64,000 nt of DNA, taken from contig BAAFRX010000001.1 of the NCBI GenBank assembly GCA_045866275.1, forward strand, positions 1 to 64,000, in the 5' to 3' direction. This DNA comes from Sideroxyarcus sp045866275. GTDB taxonomy: Bacteria; Pseudomonadota; Gammaproteobacteria; Burkholderiales; Gallionellaceae. The translations under genes and the position numbers were made by a program. Positions 1-7,421 of the stretch are shown here, piece by piece. Below the pieces are notes generated by a model that did not search any database, was not told the DNA's origin, and saw only the letters and a program-made list of their open reading frames with translations. Each line of letters starts with the position of its first letter. Within the stretch, counting starts at the first letter, position 1.

Positions 1-141
1 CCGACCCGCTCCCAGCGTTTCCGCCACCTGCGCTTCCAGCACCTGGTTGAGCACCGTCTCCACCAGCTTCGCCAGCCCGTCCTGCCCGTTCAAAAGACCT
101 GGCAACAATTCGGAACCTACGCTAATCTCATATCCAGCCAT
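1..141 (-). CDS. IS256-family transposase, N-terminal part (cut by window edge)
   Basis: Reading leftward from an ATG at 141, 47 codons are open to the window edge. The peptide starts MAGYEISVGSELLPG and continues with LVETVLNQVLEAQVAETLGAGR, which resembles the N-terminus of IS256-family (MULE-type DDE) transposases as I remember it. A good ribosome binding site (AGGAG, 8 bases upstream) supports this start. The catalytic DDE region lies outside the window. The element is inserted next to, and probably inside, the peptidyl-prolyl isomerase gene on the opposite strand. Confidence 0.75.
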   Translation of the reverse strand, partial: MAGYEISVGSELLPGLLNGQDGLAKLVETVLNQVLEAQVAETLGAGR

Positions 142-230
142 CGCTTCTTCTCCTTCGGTTGTTGATCGTCTCGTTAACGTTAATTTACCGAATCGAAGCG
201 GTGGCTGCCCACCAAATTATTTACAGCAGT
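1..230 (-). mobile_element. IS256-family insertion sequence, one end
   Basis: This is the transposase gene plus about 90 bp of upstream sequence that does not look like the flanking isomerase gene. The element end probably lies in the stretch around 205-230 (contains CAAATTATTTACAGCAG), after which the isomerase-like coding sequence begins. The other end is outside the window, so the inverted repeat and target duplication cannot be confirmed and the right boundary is approximate. Confidence 0.55.
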
Positions 231-1265
231 TTAAGGACTCAATCGGACAAGACATCGGCGTTCAAGCGCGAACTGGAGAACTTCAGGCTGGGGCTGCTGT
301 ATCGCAGTTACATGGACAAATTGCGCGAAAGTGTGAGCGTTCCGGATGAGGCGCTGGCAGCGATGAAGCAGCAATACAAGGGGGATGCAGATGCGCTGGA
401 AGCGGCCAAAGCGGCCTATCTGTCCTCGCAGTTTCGGGAGCGGAAGCTGGCCGCGCTGCGCCAGATGCAAATCGACAGTCATCTCCAATTTTTCGAATCG
501 CGCATCCGTCCCGGCATCAAGTCCGGCACGGTGCTGATGCAGGCCGACGGAGTCCGTGTTACCTACGGCGACATTGTGGACACGGGCAAATGGGGAAAAC
601 TGCCTAATCCGGAGTGGGTCAGTGAGCAGTTGCAAAATCGCAGCGAACTGTTGCTGGTTGCCCGGTATGCCGAGCGTGCCGGGGCAAAGGTTGACGAGCA
701 ACTGAAACGCTATGGCGATGAGGCGTTGCCGGCGTTGGCGCTGGCGAAAAAGACCCAAGAATGGATTCCAAACGAACAAGCCATGCGCAACTGGTACAAG
801 GATCATCCGGAGATCGGACGCATTCCTGCGAGCTACCATGTGGGGCAACTGGTTGTTGCCGGCAGGGCTGAAGCGGAAGCCCTGCGTGCGCGCATCGTCA
901 AGGGGGAAAGTCTGTTCACGCTGGCGGGCGGCTACAGCATTGACCCGGCCGGGCGGCAGCAGAATGGCGACATGGGCTGGCTGCCGGAAGGGAGGGGCAT
1001 GCCGGAGTTGCAGCAAGTTCTCGATACATTGAAGGACGACGAACTCAGCGGCGTGATCGAGACCCGGTCGGGCTACCATCTCCTCATGGTGCTTGAGCGG
1101 CGAATCGGCAGGCAAAAACCGTTCGCCGAAGTGCGCGAGCGGGTGCAGCAGAGGATGGTCAACCAGCAACTTCCCGCCTATTTGGGGGAGCTGGAAAAAC
1201 GCTATCCGGTAAGCTGGAATGTGATGATTCCGCCTGCCGCAACACAATCAGCCGTTGCCCGATGA
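159..1265 (+). CDS. PpiC-type peptidyl-prolyl cis-trans isomerase, 5'-truncated by an IS
   Basis: The open frame is 368 codons. Only the part from about residue 30 (SAFKRELENFRLGL) onward looks like the protein. The first codons are read from IS sequence, starting at a TTG. The C-terminal half carries a parvulin/PpiC rotamase domain (about residues 220-320: YHVGQLVV, GDMGWLPEG, ETRSGYHLLMVLERR), as in SurA/EpsD-like periplasmic folding factors. No signal peptide or lipobox is left, so the normal N-terminus has been lost and export is unlikely. The stop overlaps the start of the thioredoxin gene by 4 bp (ATGA), so the two were translationally coupled. The family is clear from the domain; the specific role (outer-membrane protein folding or exopolysaccharide export) cannot be decided. 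Confidence 0.75.
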   Translation: MLIVSLTLIYRIEAVAAHQIIYSSLRTQSDKTSAFKRELENFRLGLLYRSYMDKLRESVSVPDEALAAMKQQYKGDADALEAAKAAYLSSQFRERKLAALRQMQIDSHLQFFESRIRPGIKSGTVLMQADGVRVTYGDIVDTGKWGKLPNPEWVSEQLQNRSELLLVARYAERAGAKVDEQLKRYGDEALPALALAKKTQEWIPNEQAMRNWYKDHPEIGRIPASYHVGQLVVAGRAEAEALRARIVKGESLFTLAGGYSIDPAGRQQNGDMGWLPEGRGMPELQQVLDTLKDDELSGVIETRSGYHLLMVLERRIGRQKPFAEVRERVQQRMVNQQLPAYLGELEKRYPVSWNVMIPPAATQSAVAR

Positions 1266-1756
1266 GGAAAGTCGTCATCTGCGTACTGGTTTTAAGTCTG
1301 TCCTTGCCATTTGCGGATGCCGGCGAGCTGGCGGTGCCGGCAGCGGTTCGGCCGCCCCCCTTCACGCTGCATGGCATGGATGGCCGGCCGCATGAGCTGG
1401 CGGAGTGGCGCGGCAAGGTTGTTATCCTCAATTTCTGGGCCAGTTGGTGTTCTCCCTGCCAGACCGAAATTCGCGATCTGGTGGCTTGGCAGACGCGATA
1501 CGGCCCGTCCGGATTGCAAGTGGTCGGGCTGGGCATGGATGACGAAGTGAAACTGCGCAATGTCGGGCGCACGCTCGGCATCAACTACCCGGTATTGCTT
1601 GCCCGCTCCCCCGCCTTGCTGGCGAGTTTTGGCAACCGCACCGGAGTCGTGCCCTATTCGGTGCTGATCTCGCGGACGGGGGAGATCGTTTTTACCCGGG
1701 CCGGGGTGATTGACCAGAATTTATTCGACGCGGAGGTGTTGCCGCTGTTGCAGTGA
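1262..1756 (+). CDS. TlpA/ResA-like periplasmic thioredoxin
   Basis: 164 residues with an N-terminal signal peptide (hydrophobic segment 4-18, then ADAGE) and a thioredoxin fold starting at PPFTLHGMDGR. The active site is WCSPC (Cys63, Cys66) after ILNFWAS, typical of TlpA/ResA/DsbE-like reductases acting in the periplasm. The cis-proline region is seen in GVVPYSVLI. The ATG overlaps the stop of the isomerase gene, suggesting a redox and folding pair acting on exported proteins. The substrate is unknown; cytochrome c maturation is possible but unproven. Confidence 0.85.
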   Translation: MRKVVICVLVLSLSLPFADAGELAVPAAVRPPPFTLHGMDGRPHELAEWRGKVVILNFWASWCSPCQTEIRDLVAWQTRYGPSGLQVVGLGMDDEVKLRNVGRTLGINYPVLLARSPALLASFGNRTGVVPYSVLISRTGEIVFTRAGVIDQNLFDAEVLPLLQ

Positions 1757-1835
1757 TTCGTTGTCGCGTGTTCGCGCGGGAGCTGAAGGGCGGAACCGGC
1801 GTTTTGGGCGTTTGCTGGCGGGGGAAAAATATCGG

Positions 1836-1865
1836 TTGTGGAGCAAGCCTTTGTTTTGCTAGAAT
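1836..1865 (+). promoter_or_regulatory. Sigma-70 promoter for rpsU
   Basis: TTGTGG at 1836-1841 and TAGAAT at 1860-1865 are separated by 18 bp, about 35 bp upstream of the rpsU start. The -10 matches 5 of 6 consensus bases and the -35 is weak. This is prediction by eye. Confidence 0.5.
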
Positions 1866-1901
1866 CGCGCCCTCAATTTTTTGGTAGAAGGTAGTTTGTT
1901 C

Positions 1902-2114
1902 ATGACAACCGTACGTGTTAAAGAGAATGAGCCGTTCGAAGTCGCGATGCGTCGCTTCAAGCGTTCCGTGGAAAAGACCGGTCTGCTGACCGAGTTGCGC
2001 GCCCGCGAGTTCTACGAGAAGCCCACCGCCGAACGCAAGCGCAAGCTGGCCGCCGCCGTGAAGCGCCATTACAAGCGCCTGCGCAGCCAGACGCTGCCAC
2101 CGAAGCTGTATTGA
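1902..2114 (+). CDS. rpsU: 30S ribosomal protein S21
   Basis: 70 residues beginning MTTVRVKENEPFEVAMRRFKR, the expected length and sequence of bS21: strongly basic, ending LRSQTLPPKLY. It binds the 30S platform near the anti-Shine-Dalgarno region and aids initiation. The ATG at 1902 is chosen over an upstream TTG in frame because the family begins here; GAAGGTAG lies upstream. It is followed at once by a rho-independent terminator, then yqeY, dnaG and rpoD, the classic macromolecular-synthesis arrangement. Confidence 0.97.
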   Translation: MTTVRVKENEPFEVAMRRFKRSVEKTGLLTELRAREFYEKPTAERKRKLAAAVKRHYKRLRSQTLPPKLY

Positions 2115-2129
2115 TTCGCCATTGAACAG

Positions 2130-2167
2130 ACGCCGCAATCTCGTGTGGGTTGCGGCGTTTTCCTTTT
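2130..2167 (+). terminator. Rho-independent terminator after rpsU
   Basis: A 9-bp perfect stem (ACGCCGCAA at 2130-2138, TTGCGGCGT at 2150-2158) with an 11-base loop is followed by a T-rich run to 2167. It sits between rpsU and yqeY and ends only 3 bases before the yqeY start codon. It probably reduces read-through from the strongly expressed rpsU into yqeY-dnaG-rpoD. Confidence 0.9.
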
Positions 2168-2170
2168 CCC

Positions 2171-2617
2171 ATGAGCCTGAAACAACAAATCACCGAAGAC
2201 ATGAAAACCGCGATGCGTGCCAAGGATGCCGCGCGTCTCGGGGCAATCCGGCTGTTGCTGGCGGCGATGAAGCAGCGCGAAGTCGATGAGCGGATCGAGC
2301 TTAACGATGCTGATGTTGTTGCCATCATCGAAAAAATGCTGAAGCAGCGCCGCGATTCGATCAGCCAGTACAAGGCGGCGGGGCGCCATGATCTGGTGGA
2401 TGTGGAAGAATTCGAGGTGACCGTGTTGCAGTCCTACATGCCGCAGCAGATGAGCGCGGCCGAGATCGATGCGGCCGTTGCGCATGCCGTTGCCGCAACG
2501 GGCGCCGCCGGCGTGCAGGACATGGGCAGGGTCATGGCGATCCTCAAGCCGCAATTGGCGGGACGCGCCGATCTGGGAAAAGTCTCCGGGCTGGTCAAGG
2601 CCAAGCTGTCGAATTGA
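2171..2617 (+). CDS. yqeY: GatB/YqeY domain protein
   Basis: 148 residues beginning MSLKQQITEDMKTAMRAKDA, matching the start of YqeY proteins, which resemble the tail domain of the GatB amidotransferase subunit and are thought to bind tRNA. The C-terminus (MGRVMAILKPQLAGRADLGKVSGLVKAKL) is also typical. The exact cellular role is not established. The start is fixed by family similarity although no Shine-Dalgarno is visible: the bases just upstream are the T-tract of the rpsU terminator. The position between rpsU and dnaG is common in beta- and alphaproteobacteria. Confidence 0.9.
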   Translation: MSLKQQITEDMKTAMRAKDAARLGAIRLLLAAMKQREVDERIELNDADVVAIIEKMLKQRRDSISQYKAAGRHDLVDVEEFEVTVLQSYMPQQMSAAEIDAAVAHAVAATGAAGVQDMGRVMAILKPQLAGRADLGKVSGLVKAKLSN

Positions 2618-2620
2618 TCC

Positions 2621-2647
2621 CGTCATTCCGGCGCCCGCCGGAATCCC
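2621..2647. repeat. Short palindromic intergenic repeat
   Basis: The perfect 9-bp arms ATTCCGGCG (2625-2633) and CGCCGGAAT (2636-2644) are embedded in a CGTCATTCCGGCG...CCGGAATCC context. This type of short palindrome is dispersed in many proteobacterial genomes. It fills most of the yqeY-dnaG gap and would form a hairpin in the mRNA; there is no T-tract, so it is not a terminator. Confidence 0.7.
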
Positions 2648-2675
2648 GTAGTTGCGTTGAAGAGCGAGGGCTGGC

Positions 2676-4409
2676 GTGATTCCAAAAAGCTTCATTCAGG
2701 ATCTGCTTAATCGCCTTGATATCGTGGACGTGATCGAACGCTACGTCCCGCTCAAGAAAGCCGGTGCCAATTACGTCGCCTGCTGTCCTTTCCATAACGA
2801 GAAATCCCCTTCCTTCACCGTCAGCCAATCCAAGCAGTTCTATCACTGTTTCGGCTGCGGCGCGCATGGCACGGCCATTGGCTTTGTCATGGAACATGCC
2901 GGCATGGGCTTTGTCGAGGCGGTGGAAGAGCTGGCGCGCGGCATCGGCCTGACGGTGCCGCAAGAGCAATCGAATGCTGTCCAGCACAAGGTGGCGCCGG
3001 ATCTGTACGCGCTGATGCAGGCGGCCACCCGCTACTACCGCGAGCAGCTCAAGGTCAGCCCGCGCGCCATCGAATACCTGAAGAAGCGCGGCTTGAGCGG
3101 CGAGGTCGCTGCACGTTTCGGCATCGGTTATGCGCCGGACGACTGGCAGAACCTCAAGGTTGCCGTGCCGGACTATCAGGACAAGTCGCTGGTCGAGACC
3201 GGTCTCGTCATTGCCGGCGACGACGGCAAGCGTTATGACCGTTTCCGCGACCGCATCATGTTCCCCATCGTCAATGTACGCGGCCAGGTCATCGGCTTCG
3301 GCGGGCGCGTGCTCGACAAAGGCGAACCCAAATACCTCAATTCGCCGGAGACTGCGCTGTTTGAGAAAGGCCACGAACTCTATGGCCTGTTTCAGGCGCA
3401 GAAGGCCATTCGCGCCCGGCAGTGCGTGATCGTGGTCGAAGGCTACATGGATGCGGTGGCGCTGGCGCAGCACGGGGTCGAGTATGCCGTCGCCACCCTG
3501 GGGACTGCCACGACCCCGTACCACGTGCAGAAATTGCTGCGCCTGTGCGACCAGATCGTGTTCTGTTTCGACGGCGACAAGCCAGGACAGAAAGCCGCCT
3601 GGCGCGCCCTGCAAAACGCGCTGCCGCAATTGCAGGACGGCAAACGCATCGGCTTCCTGTTTCTGCCCGAAGAACACGACCCCGACACCTACATCCGCGA
3701 GTGCGGCCGCGAAGCCTTCGAACACGAGGTGGATAATTCGCTGCCGCTCTCCGGCTATCTGCTGCGCGAACTGGCGGCGGCAGTCGATTTGCGCACCCAG
3801 GAGGGACGCAGCGCGCTGCTCAAGAACGCGCAGCCCCTGCTTACTGCCATCACCGCACCGACCACCGCGCTGCTGTTGCGCAAAGAAGTTGCGGCTCTGG
3901 CGGGCGTGACGCAAGCCGAACTGGAGGCGCTGTGGGCGATCAGGCCGGTGGCCGCGCCGCAGCGCCAGATGCCGCAGAGAGTCAGGCGGTCTGGCCCGTC
4001 CGGTCTGCGTGCCATGCTGCGTTGTCTGGTCATGAAGCCGGAGCTGGCCCGCCAAATTCCGCCAGCCTGGCAAGGCGACGGGGCGGATGGGGCGGCGATT
4101 GCGGCGCTGGCTGACTGGCTGCGGGAGTCGGCGGACGAGACCAGCAGCGCCGCGTTGATCCAGCATTTTCAGGGTACGGTGCATGAAAATGCCCTCGCGG
4201 CCGTGCAGGGCGAAATCCTGCATCTCGGCCAGGATTTCGATGTGGAGACCGAGTTTGCCGGCATTCTGCACCATTTGCGGCGTGAAGCGATCGAAACGGA
4301 ATTGTCAGCGTTACAGGGCAAAGGTCTGGGCGGAATGTCCGGAGAAGAACGCGCGCGCCATGAGGCGTTGCATGCGCAATTGAGGCAGATCAAGGCAACG
4401 TCGAATTGA
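2676..4409 (+). CDS. dnaG: DNA primase
   Basis: 577 residues; synthesises RNA primers at the replication fork. The N-terminal CHC2 zinc finger has ligands Cys37, His40, Cys58 and Cys61 (CPFH...CFGC). The catalytic TOPRIM region follows (IVVEGYMDAV around residue 252, FDGDKPGQKAA around 298). The C-terminal 130 residues are the variable DnaB-helicase-interaction domain. The start is GTG-preceded ATT-AAA-like MIPKSFIQDLL, the standard N-terminus. It lies in the rpsU-yqeY-dnaG-rpoD block. Confidence 0.97.
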   Translation: MIPKSFIQDLLNRLDIVDVIERYVPLKKAGANYVACCPFHNEKSPSFTVSQSKQFYHCFGCGAHGTAIGFVMEHAGMGFVEAVEELARGIGLTVPQEQSNAVQHKVAPDLYALMQAATRYYREQLKVSPRAIEYLKKRGLSGEVAARFGIGYAPDDWQNLKVAVPDYQDKSLVETGLVIAGDDGKRYDRFRDRIMFPIVNVRGQVIGFGGRVLDKGEPKYLNSPETALFEKGHELYGLFQAQKAIRARQCVIVVEGYMDAVALAQHGVEYAVATLGTATTPYHVQKLLRLCDQIVFCFDGDKPGQKAAWRALQNALPQLQDGKRIGFLFLPEEHDPDTYIRECGREAFEHEVDNSLPLSGYLLRELAAAVDLRTQEGRSALLKNAQPLLTAITAPTTALLLRKEVAALAGVTQAELEALWAIRPVAAPQRQMPQRVRRSGPSGLRAMLRCLVMKPELARQIPPAWQGDGADGAAIAALADWLRESADETSSAALIQHFQGTVHENALAAVQGEILHLGQDFDVETEFAGILHHLRREAIETELSALQGKGLGGMSGEERARHEALHAQLRQIKATSN

Positions 4410-4477
4410 GCGCGGCAGCGCTGGCGCCGCTGTGCCCCGGGGCTGCCTAAGCTGCGGAAATGTTTTGGGAATTCGGG

Positions 4478-4483
4478 TATAAT
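4478..4483 (+). promoter_or_regulatory. rpoD: Probable -10 element upstream of rpoD
   Basis: A perfect TATAAT lies 58 bp upstream of the rpoD start. No convincing -35 hexamer sits 16-18 bp further upstream, so this may be an activator-dependent or alternative-sigma promoter, or chance. rpoD could also be read from dnaG transcripts. Confidence 0.4.
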
Positions 4484-4540
4484 CCGCGCCCTTTCGGCGG
4501 TACGACCGCCAACGATTAACTTGATTTTTGGGAATCGAGC

Positions 4541-6556
4541 ATGGCGACTCAGCAAAAGAAAACCTCCGCAACTGCAAAGAGCAAATCCACCCCTGCGAAG
4601 AAAGCGGCGGTGAGCGCCAAGGAAATGCTGGCCCAGAAAAAAGCTTCTGCCAAAGCGAGTGAAGCGGCCGCCGCAAAGGCGGTGGATAGCACGCAGGACG
4701 TGGAAGAACGCCGCACCCGCCTCAAGACGCTGATCCTGCTGGGCAAGGAGCGCGGCTACCTGACCTACGCGGAAATCAACGACCATTTGCCGGACATGCT
4801 GGAAGTCGAGCAAGTCGAAGGCGTGGTCAGCATGATCAATGACATGGGCATCACCGTGTGCGATGTGGCACCGGATGCGGAAACGCTGGTGATGACCGAT
4901 GCGCCGGCACCGGTTGCCGACGAGGATGCCGCCGCCGAAGCGGAAGCCGCGATTTCCACCGTCGATTCCGAGTTTGGCCGTACCACCGATCCGGTGCGCA
5001 TGTACATGCGCGAGATGGGCGTGGTTAATCTGCTGACGCGGCAGGATGAGATCGAGATCGCGAAACGGATCGAAGAAGGACTGAAGCACATGATCCAGGC
5101 GATTTCCGCCTGCCCCGCGACGATCGCCGAAATCCTGGCGCTGGCGGAAAAGATCGACAAGGACCAGTTGCGGGTTGACGAACTGATCGATGGTTTTGTC
5201 GATGGCGAGGACGAGGCTCAAATTGGCAGCGATGCCGAAGACGAGTCGGCGGATGAAGCGCAGGAAGACGCCGGCGACGCAGAGGTGGACGAAGAAGAGG
5301 ATGAAGAAGCCGTGGCGGCGGCCGCGGCCGCGAATTTGGCCCAGCTGAAAGCGGATGCGCTCATGCGCTTTGCAGTGATCGGCGACCTGTTCACCAAGAT
5401 GGGCAAGGCGTACGAAAAGTACGGTTATCGCAGCAAGCAGTACGATAAATTGCAGCAGCAGATTTCGGATGAGCTGATGCAGTTCCGGTTCTCCGCCAAA
5501 CAGGTGGACGCGCTGTGCGACACCATGCGCCATCTGGTGGAGGACGTGCGCAGCAGTGAGCGCGCAATCCAGGATTTGTGTGTGAACAAGGCGCACATGC
5601 CGCGCCAGCATTTCATCAAGAGTTTTCCTACCAACGAGATCAATCTGGATTGGGTCAAGCGCGAGATCTCCGCAAAAAAACCCTACAGTGATAACTTGTC
5701 GCGGCACGAGGCGGCGATCATCGACCAGCAGAAACAGATGATTGCCCTGCAGCAGCGTGTCGGCATCCCGATTCTCGATCTGAAGGAAATCAATCGCCAG
5801 ATGACCAACGGCGAAGCCAAGGCACGCCGCGCCAAGCGCGACATGATCGAGGCCAACCTGCGCCTGGTGATCTCCATCGCCAAGAAATACACCAACCGCG
5901 GGCTGCAGTTCCTCGACCTGATCCAGGAAGGCAACATCGGCCTGATGAAGGCCGTGGATAAATTCGAGTATCGCCGCGGCTACAAATTTTCGACCTACGC
6001 CACCTGGTGGATCCGTCAGGCCATCACCCGCTCCATCGCAGACCAGGCCCGCACCATCCGCATCCCGGTACACATGATCGAAACCATCAACAAGATGAAC
6101 CGCATCTCGCGCCAGATCATGCAGGAAACCGGCGAGGAACCGGATGCCGCGACGCTGGCGATCAAGATGGAAATGCCGGAAGACAAGATCCGTAAGATCC
6201 TCAAGATCGCGAAAGAACCAATCTCGATGGAAACCCCGGTGGGCGATGACGACGATTCGCACTTGGGAGATTTCATCGAAGACGGCAATTCCCTTGCCCC
6301 GATCGATGCGGCCGTATTCGACAGTCTGCGCAACGTGACCAAGGACATTCTGGACAGCCTGACCCCGCGCGAGGCCAAAGTGCTGCGCATGCGCTTCGGC
6401 ATCGAAATGAACACCGATCACACCCTGGAAGAGGTGGGCAAACAGTTCGACGTCACCCGCGAACGGATTCGCCAGATCGAAGCCAAGGCATTGCGCAAAC
6501 TGCGCCATCCTTCCCGTTCGGAAAAGCTCAAGAGCTTCCTCGACGGCGAGAGTTGA
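4541..6556 (+). CDS. rpoD: RNA polymerase sigma factor RpoD (sigma-70)
   Basis: 671 residues; primary housekeeping sigma factor. It has an Ala/Lys-rich N-terminal tail (residues 1-50), region 1.1, then a long acidic insert (around 205-270, runs of Glu/Asp/Ala) in the non-conserved region between 1.2 and 2, as in proteobacterial sigma-70. Region 2 runs from about residue 439 (NLRLVISIAKKYTNRGLQFLDLI, then YKFSTYATWWIRQAITR). Region 4.2 with the -35-binding helix-turn-helix starts near residue 628 (TLEEVGKQFDVTRERIRQIE). Followed by tRNA-Ile2 after 7 bp. Confidence 0.97.
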   Translation: MATQQKKTSATAKSKSTPAKKAAVSAKEMLAQKKASAKASEAAAAKAVDSTQDVEERRTRLKTLILLGKERGYLTYAEINDHLPDMLEVEQVEGVVSMINDMGITVCDVAPDAETLVMTDAPAPVADEDAAAEAEAAISTVDSEFGRTTDPVRMYMREMGVVNLLTRQDEIEIAKRIEEGLKHMIQAISACPATIAEILALAEKIDKDQLRVDELIDGFVDGEDEAQIGSDAEDESADEAQEDAGDAEVDEEEDEEAVAAAAAANLAQLKADALMRFAVIGDLFTKMGKAYEKYGYRSKQYDKLQQQISDELMQFRFSAKQVDALCDTMRHLVEDVRSSERAIQDLCVNKAHMPRQHFIKSFPTNEINLDWVKREISAKKPYSDNLSRHEAAIIDQQKQMIALQQRVGIPILDLKEINRQMTNGEAKARRAKRDMIEANLRLVISIAKKYTNRGLQFLDLIQEGNIGLMKAVDKFEYRRGYKFSTYATWWIRQAITRSIADQARTIRIPVHMIETINKMNRISRQIMQETGEEPDAATLAIKMEMPEDKIRKILKIAKEPISMETPVGDDDDSHLGDFIEDGNSLAPIDAAVFDSLRNVTKDILDSLTPREAKVLRMRFGIEMNTDHTLEEVGKQFDVTRERIRQIEAKALRKLRHPSRSEKLKSFLDGES

Positions 6557-6563
6557 GTTTCAC

Positions 6564-6640
6564 GGGCCCTTAGCTCAGTTGGTTAGAGCAGAGGACTCAT
6601 AATCCTTTGGTCCGCGGTTCAAGTCCGCGAGGGCCCACCA
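6564..6640 (+). tRNA. ileX: tRNA-Ile2 (anticodon CAT, read AUA after lysidine modification)
   Basis: A 77-nt cloverleaf: acceptor arm GGGCCCT pairs with AGGGCCC, the CCA is encoded, and the 7-base loop CTCATAA carries anticodon CAT at 6598-6600. Overall sequence resembles E. coli tRNA-Ile2 (ileX) rather than initiator or elongator tRNA-Met, so C34 should be converted to lysidine by TilS. Location just downstream of rpoD matches the ileX position in enterobacteria. Confidence 0.9.
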
Positions 6641-6648
6641 TATAGAAC

Positions 6649-6675
6649 AAGGCTTGCAGCGATGTAAGCCTTTTT
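6649..6675 (+). terminator. Rho-independent terminator after rpoD/tRNA-Ile2
   Basis: AAGGCTTGC (6649-6657) pairs with GTAAGCCTT (6664-6672, one G-U), followed by T5. It closes the rpsU-rpoD-tRNA transcription unit, 8 bases after the tRNA CCA end. Confidence 0.8.
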
Positions 6676-6703
6676 CACATCAAGCAGTTTTGTGTTCATG
6701 TAT

Positions 6704-6719
6704 GTTGGCGCGCGCCAAC
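6704..6719. repeat. 16-bp perfect palindrome in the rpoD-mraZ gap
   Basis: GTTGGCGCGCGCCAAC is self-complementary. It lies in the 334-bp gene-free stretch between tRNA-Ile2 and mraZ, about 180 bp upstream of the mra promoter. It could be a protein-binding site; no T-run follows. The rest of the gap (6720-6890) is AT-rich with no other feature I can support. Confidence 0.5.
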
Positions 6720-6897
6720 AGGCGGATAGGGTGCTGTTCCTCGGGATCACCCATTTCCCGACATCAGAAGATATAGACTTTCCATAACAAACAACGTGAG
6801 CTTATTTGTGCAATTCATTGCTTTTTAAGCATATTTTATTTCTGTTAACTTTCTGCGCTAACTCCTTGTCCTGAAAAGAAAAATCCCTTTATTTGCC

Positions 6898-6926
6898 TTG
6901 ACTGCCCAAAATATTTTCAATATAGT
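6898..6926 (+). promoter_or_regulatory. mraZ: Sigma-70 promoter of the mra/dcw cluster
   Basis: TTGACT (6898-6903), 17-bp spacer, TATAGT (6921-6926). This is a near-consensus promoter, with transcription expected to start around 6932-6934, about 42 bp before the mraZ ATG. The last base of the -10 is the first base of the first MraZ box, so repressor binding would block polymerase. Confidence 0.8.
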
Positions 6927-6970
6927 GGGGGCGAGTGGTAAAAAGTGGGAATAAATGGGAGGCAAAGGGG
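6926..6970 (+). promoter_or_regulatory. MraZ operator: five boxes at 10-bp intervals
   Basis: TGGGG (6926), TGGTA (6936), TGGGA (6946), TGGGA (6956) and AGGGG (6966) recur with exact 10-bp spacing from the -10 element to the Shine-Dalgarno region. MraZ is known to bind TGGGN direct repeats separated by 5 nt upstream of its own gene and repress it. Boxes 1, 3 and 4 fit the core exactly, 2 and 5 are degenerate. The last box doubles as the ribosome binding site region. Confidence 0.8.
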
Positions 6971-6974
6971 TTCC

Positions 6975-7421
6975 ATGTTCCAAGGGGCGGCGCAATTCAA
7001 TCTGGATGGCAAGGGCAGGCTGACGATACCGACGCGGTATCGCGACATGTTGCTGGCGCATTGTGCCGGTCAGTTGGTGCTGACTGCGGATGCGGACGGC
7101 TGTCTGTTGCTTTATCCGCAGCCCGAGTGGCAACCCATCCGCGAGAAACTGATGCAGCTTTCCGCTTTCAATCCAAAGATTCGCGCTTTGCAGCGTTTCC
7201 TTGTCGGCCACGCCGAAGATGTGGTGATGGATGCTGCCGGGCGGGTGCTTATTTCGGCCATGCTGCGCGATTACGCCAAGCTGGACAAGCGCGTAATGCT
7301 GGTTGGTCAGGGCAATAAATTCGAATTGTGGGACGAGACGCGCTGGCAGGCGCAGTACGAGAAGATGACGGGTTTTTCGGTGGATGACCTGCCGCCGGAG
7401 CTGGAAGGGTTCACCTTGTGA
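6975..7421 (+). CDS. mraZ: Transcriptional regulator MraZ
   Basis: 148 residues starting MFQGAAQFNLDGKGRLTIPTRYRD, with the two AbrB-like repeats of the family (second: HAEDVVMDAAGRVLIS). It forms a ring-shaped oligomer that binds the TGGGN repeats directly upstream and represses the dcw operon. The ATG at 6975 is chosen because the family starts MFxG; an in-frame upstream ATG at 6945 would lie within the operator. Overlaps rsmH by 4 bp (GTGA). Confidence 0.95.
   Translation: MFQGAAQFNLDGKGRLTIPTRYRDMLLAHCAGQLVLTADADGCLLLYPQPEWQPIREKLMQLSAFNPKIRALQRFLVGHAEDVVMDAAGRVLISAMLRDYAKLDKRVMLVGQGNKFELWDETRWQAQYEKMTGFSVDDLPPELEGFTL

Noticed and set aside
4169..6508. 779-codon minus-strand frame opposite dnaG end and rpoD
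   Set aside because: Shadow of rpoD: His/Phe/Leu-rich translation with no domain, and the plus strand is clearly sigma-70.
6564..6640. CAT-anticodon tRNA considered as tRNA-Met
   Set aside because: The acceptor and T arms and overall sequence match tRNA-Ile2 (ileX) and the position after rpoD is that of ileX; initiator features (unpaired first base, GGG/CCC anticodon stem) are absent.
6926..6970. Short periodic repeats that might suggest a CRISPR-like array
   Set aside because: Units are 5 bp with 5-bp spacers over 45 bp and sit on the mraZ promoter; they are MraZ boxes.
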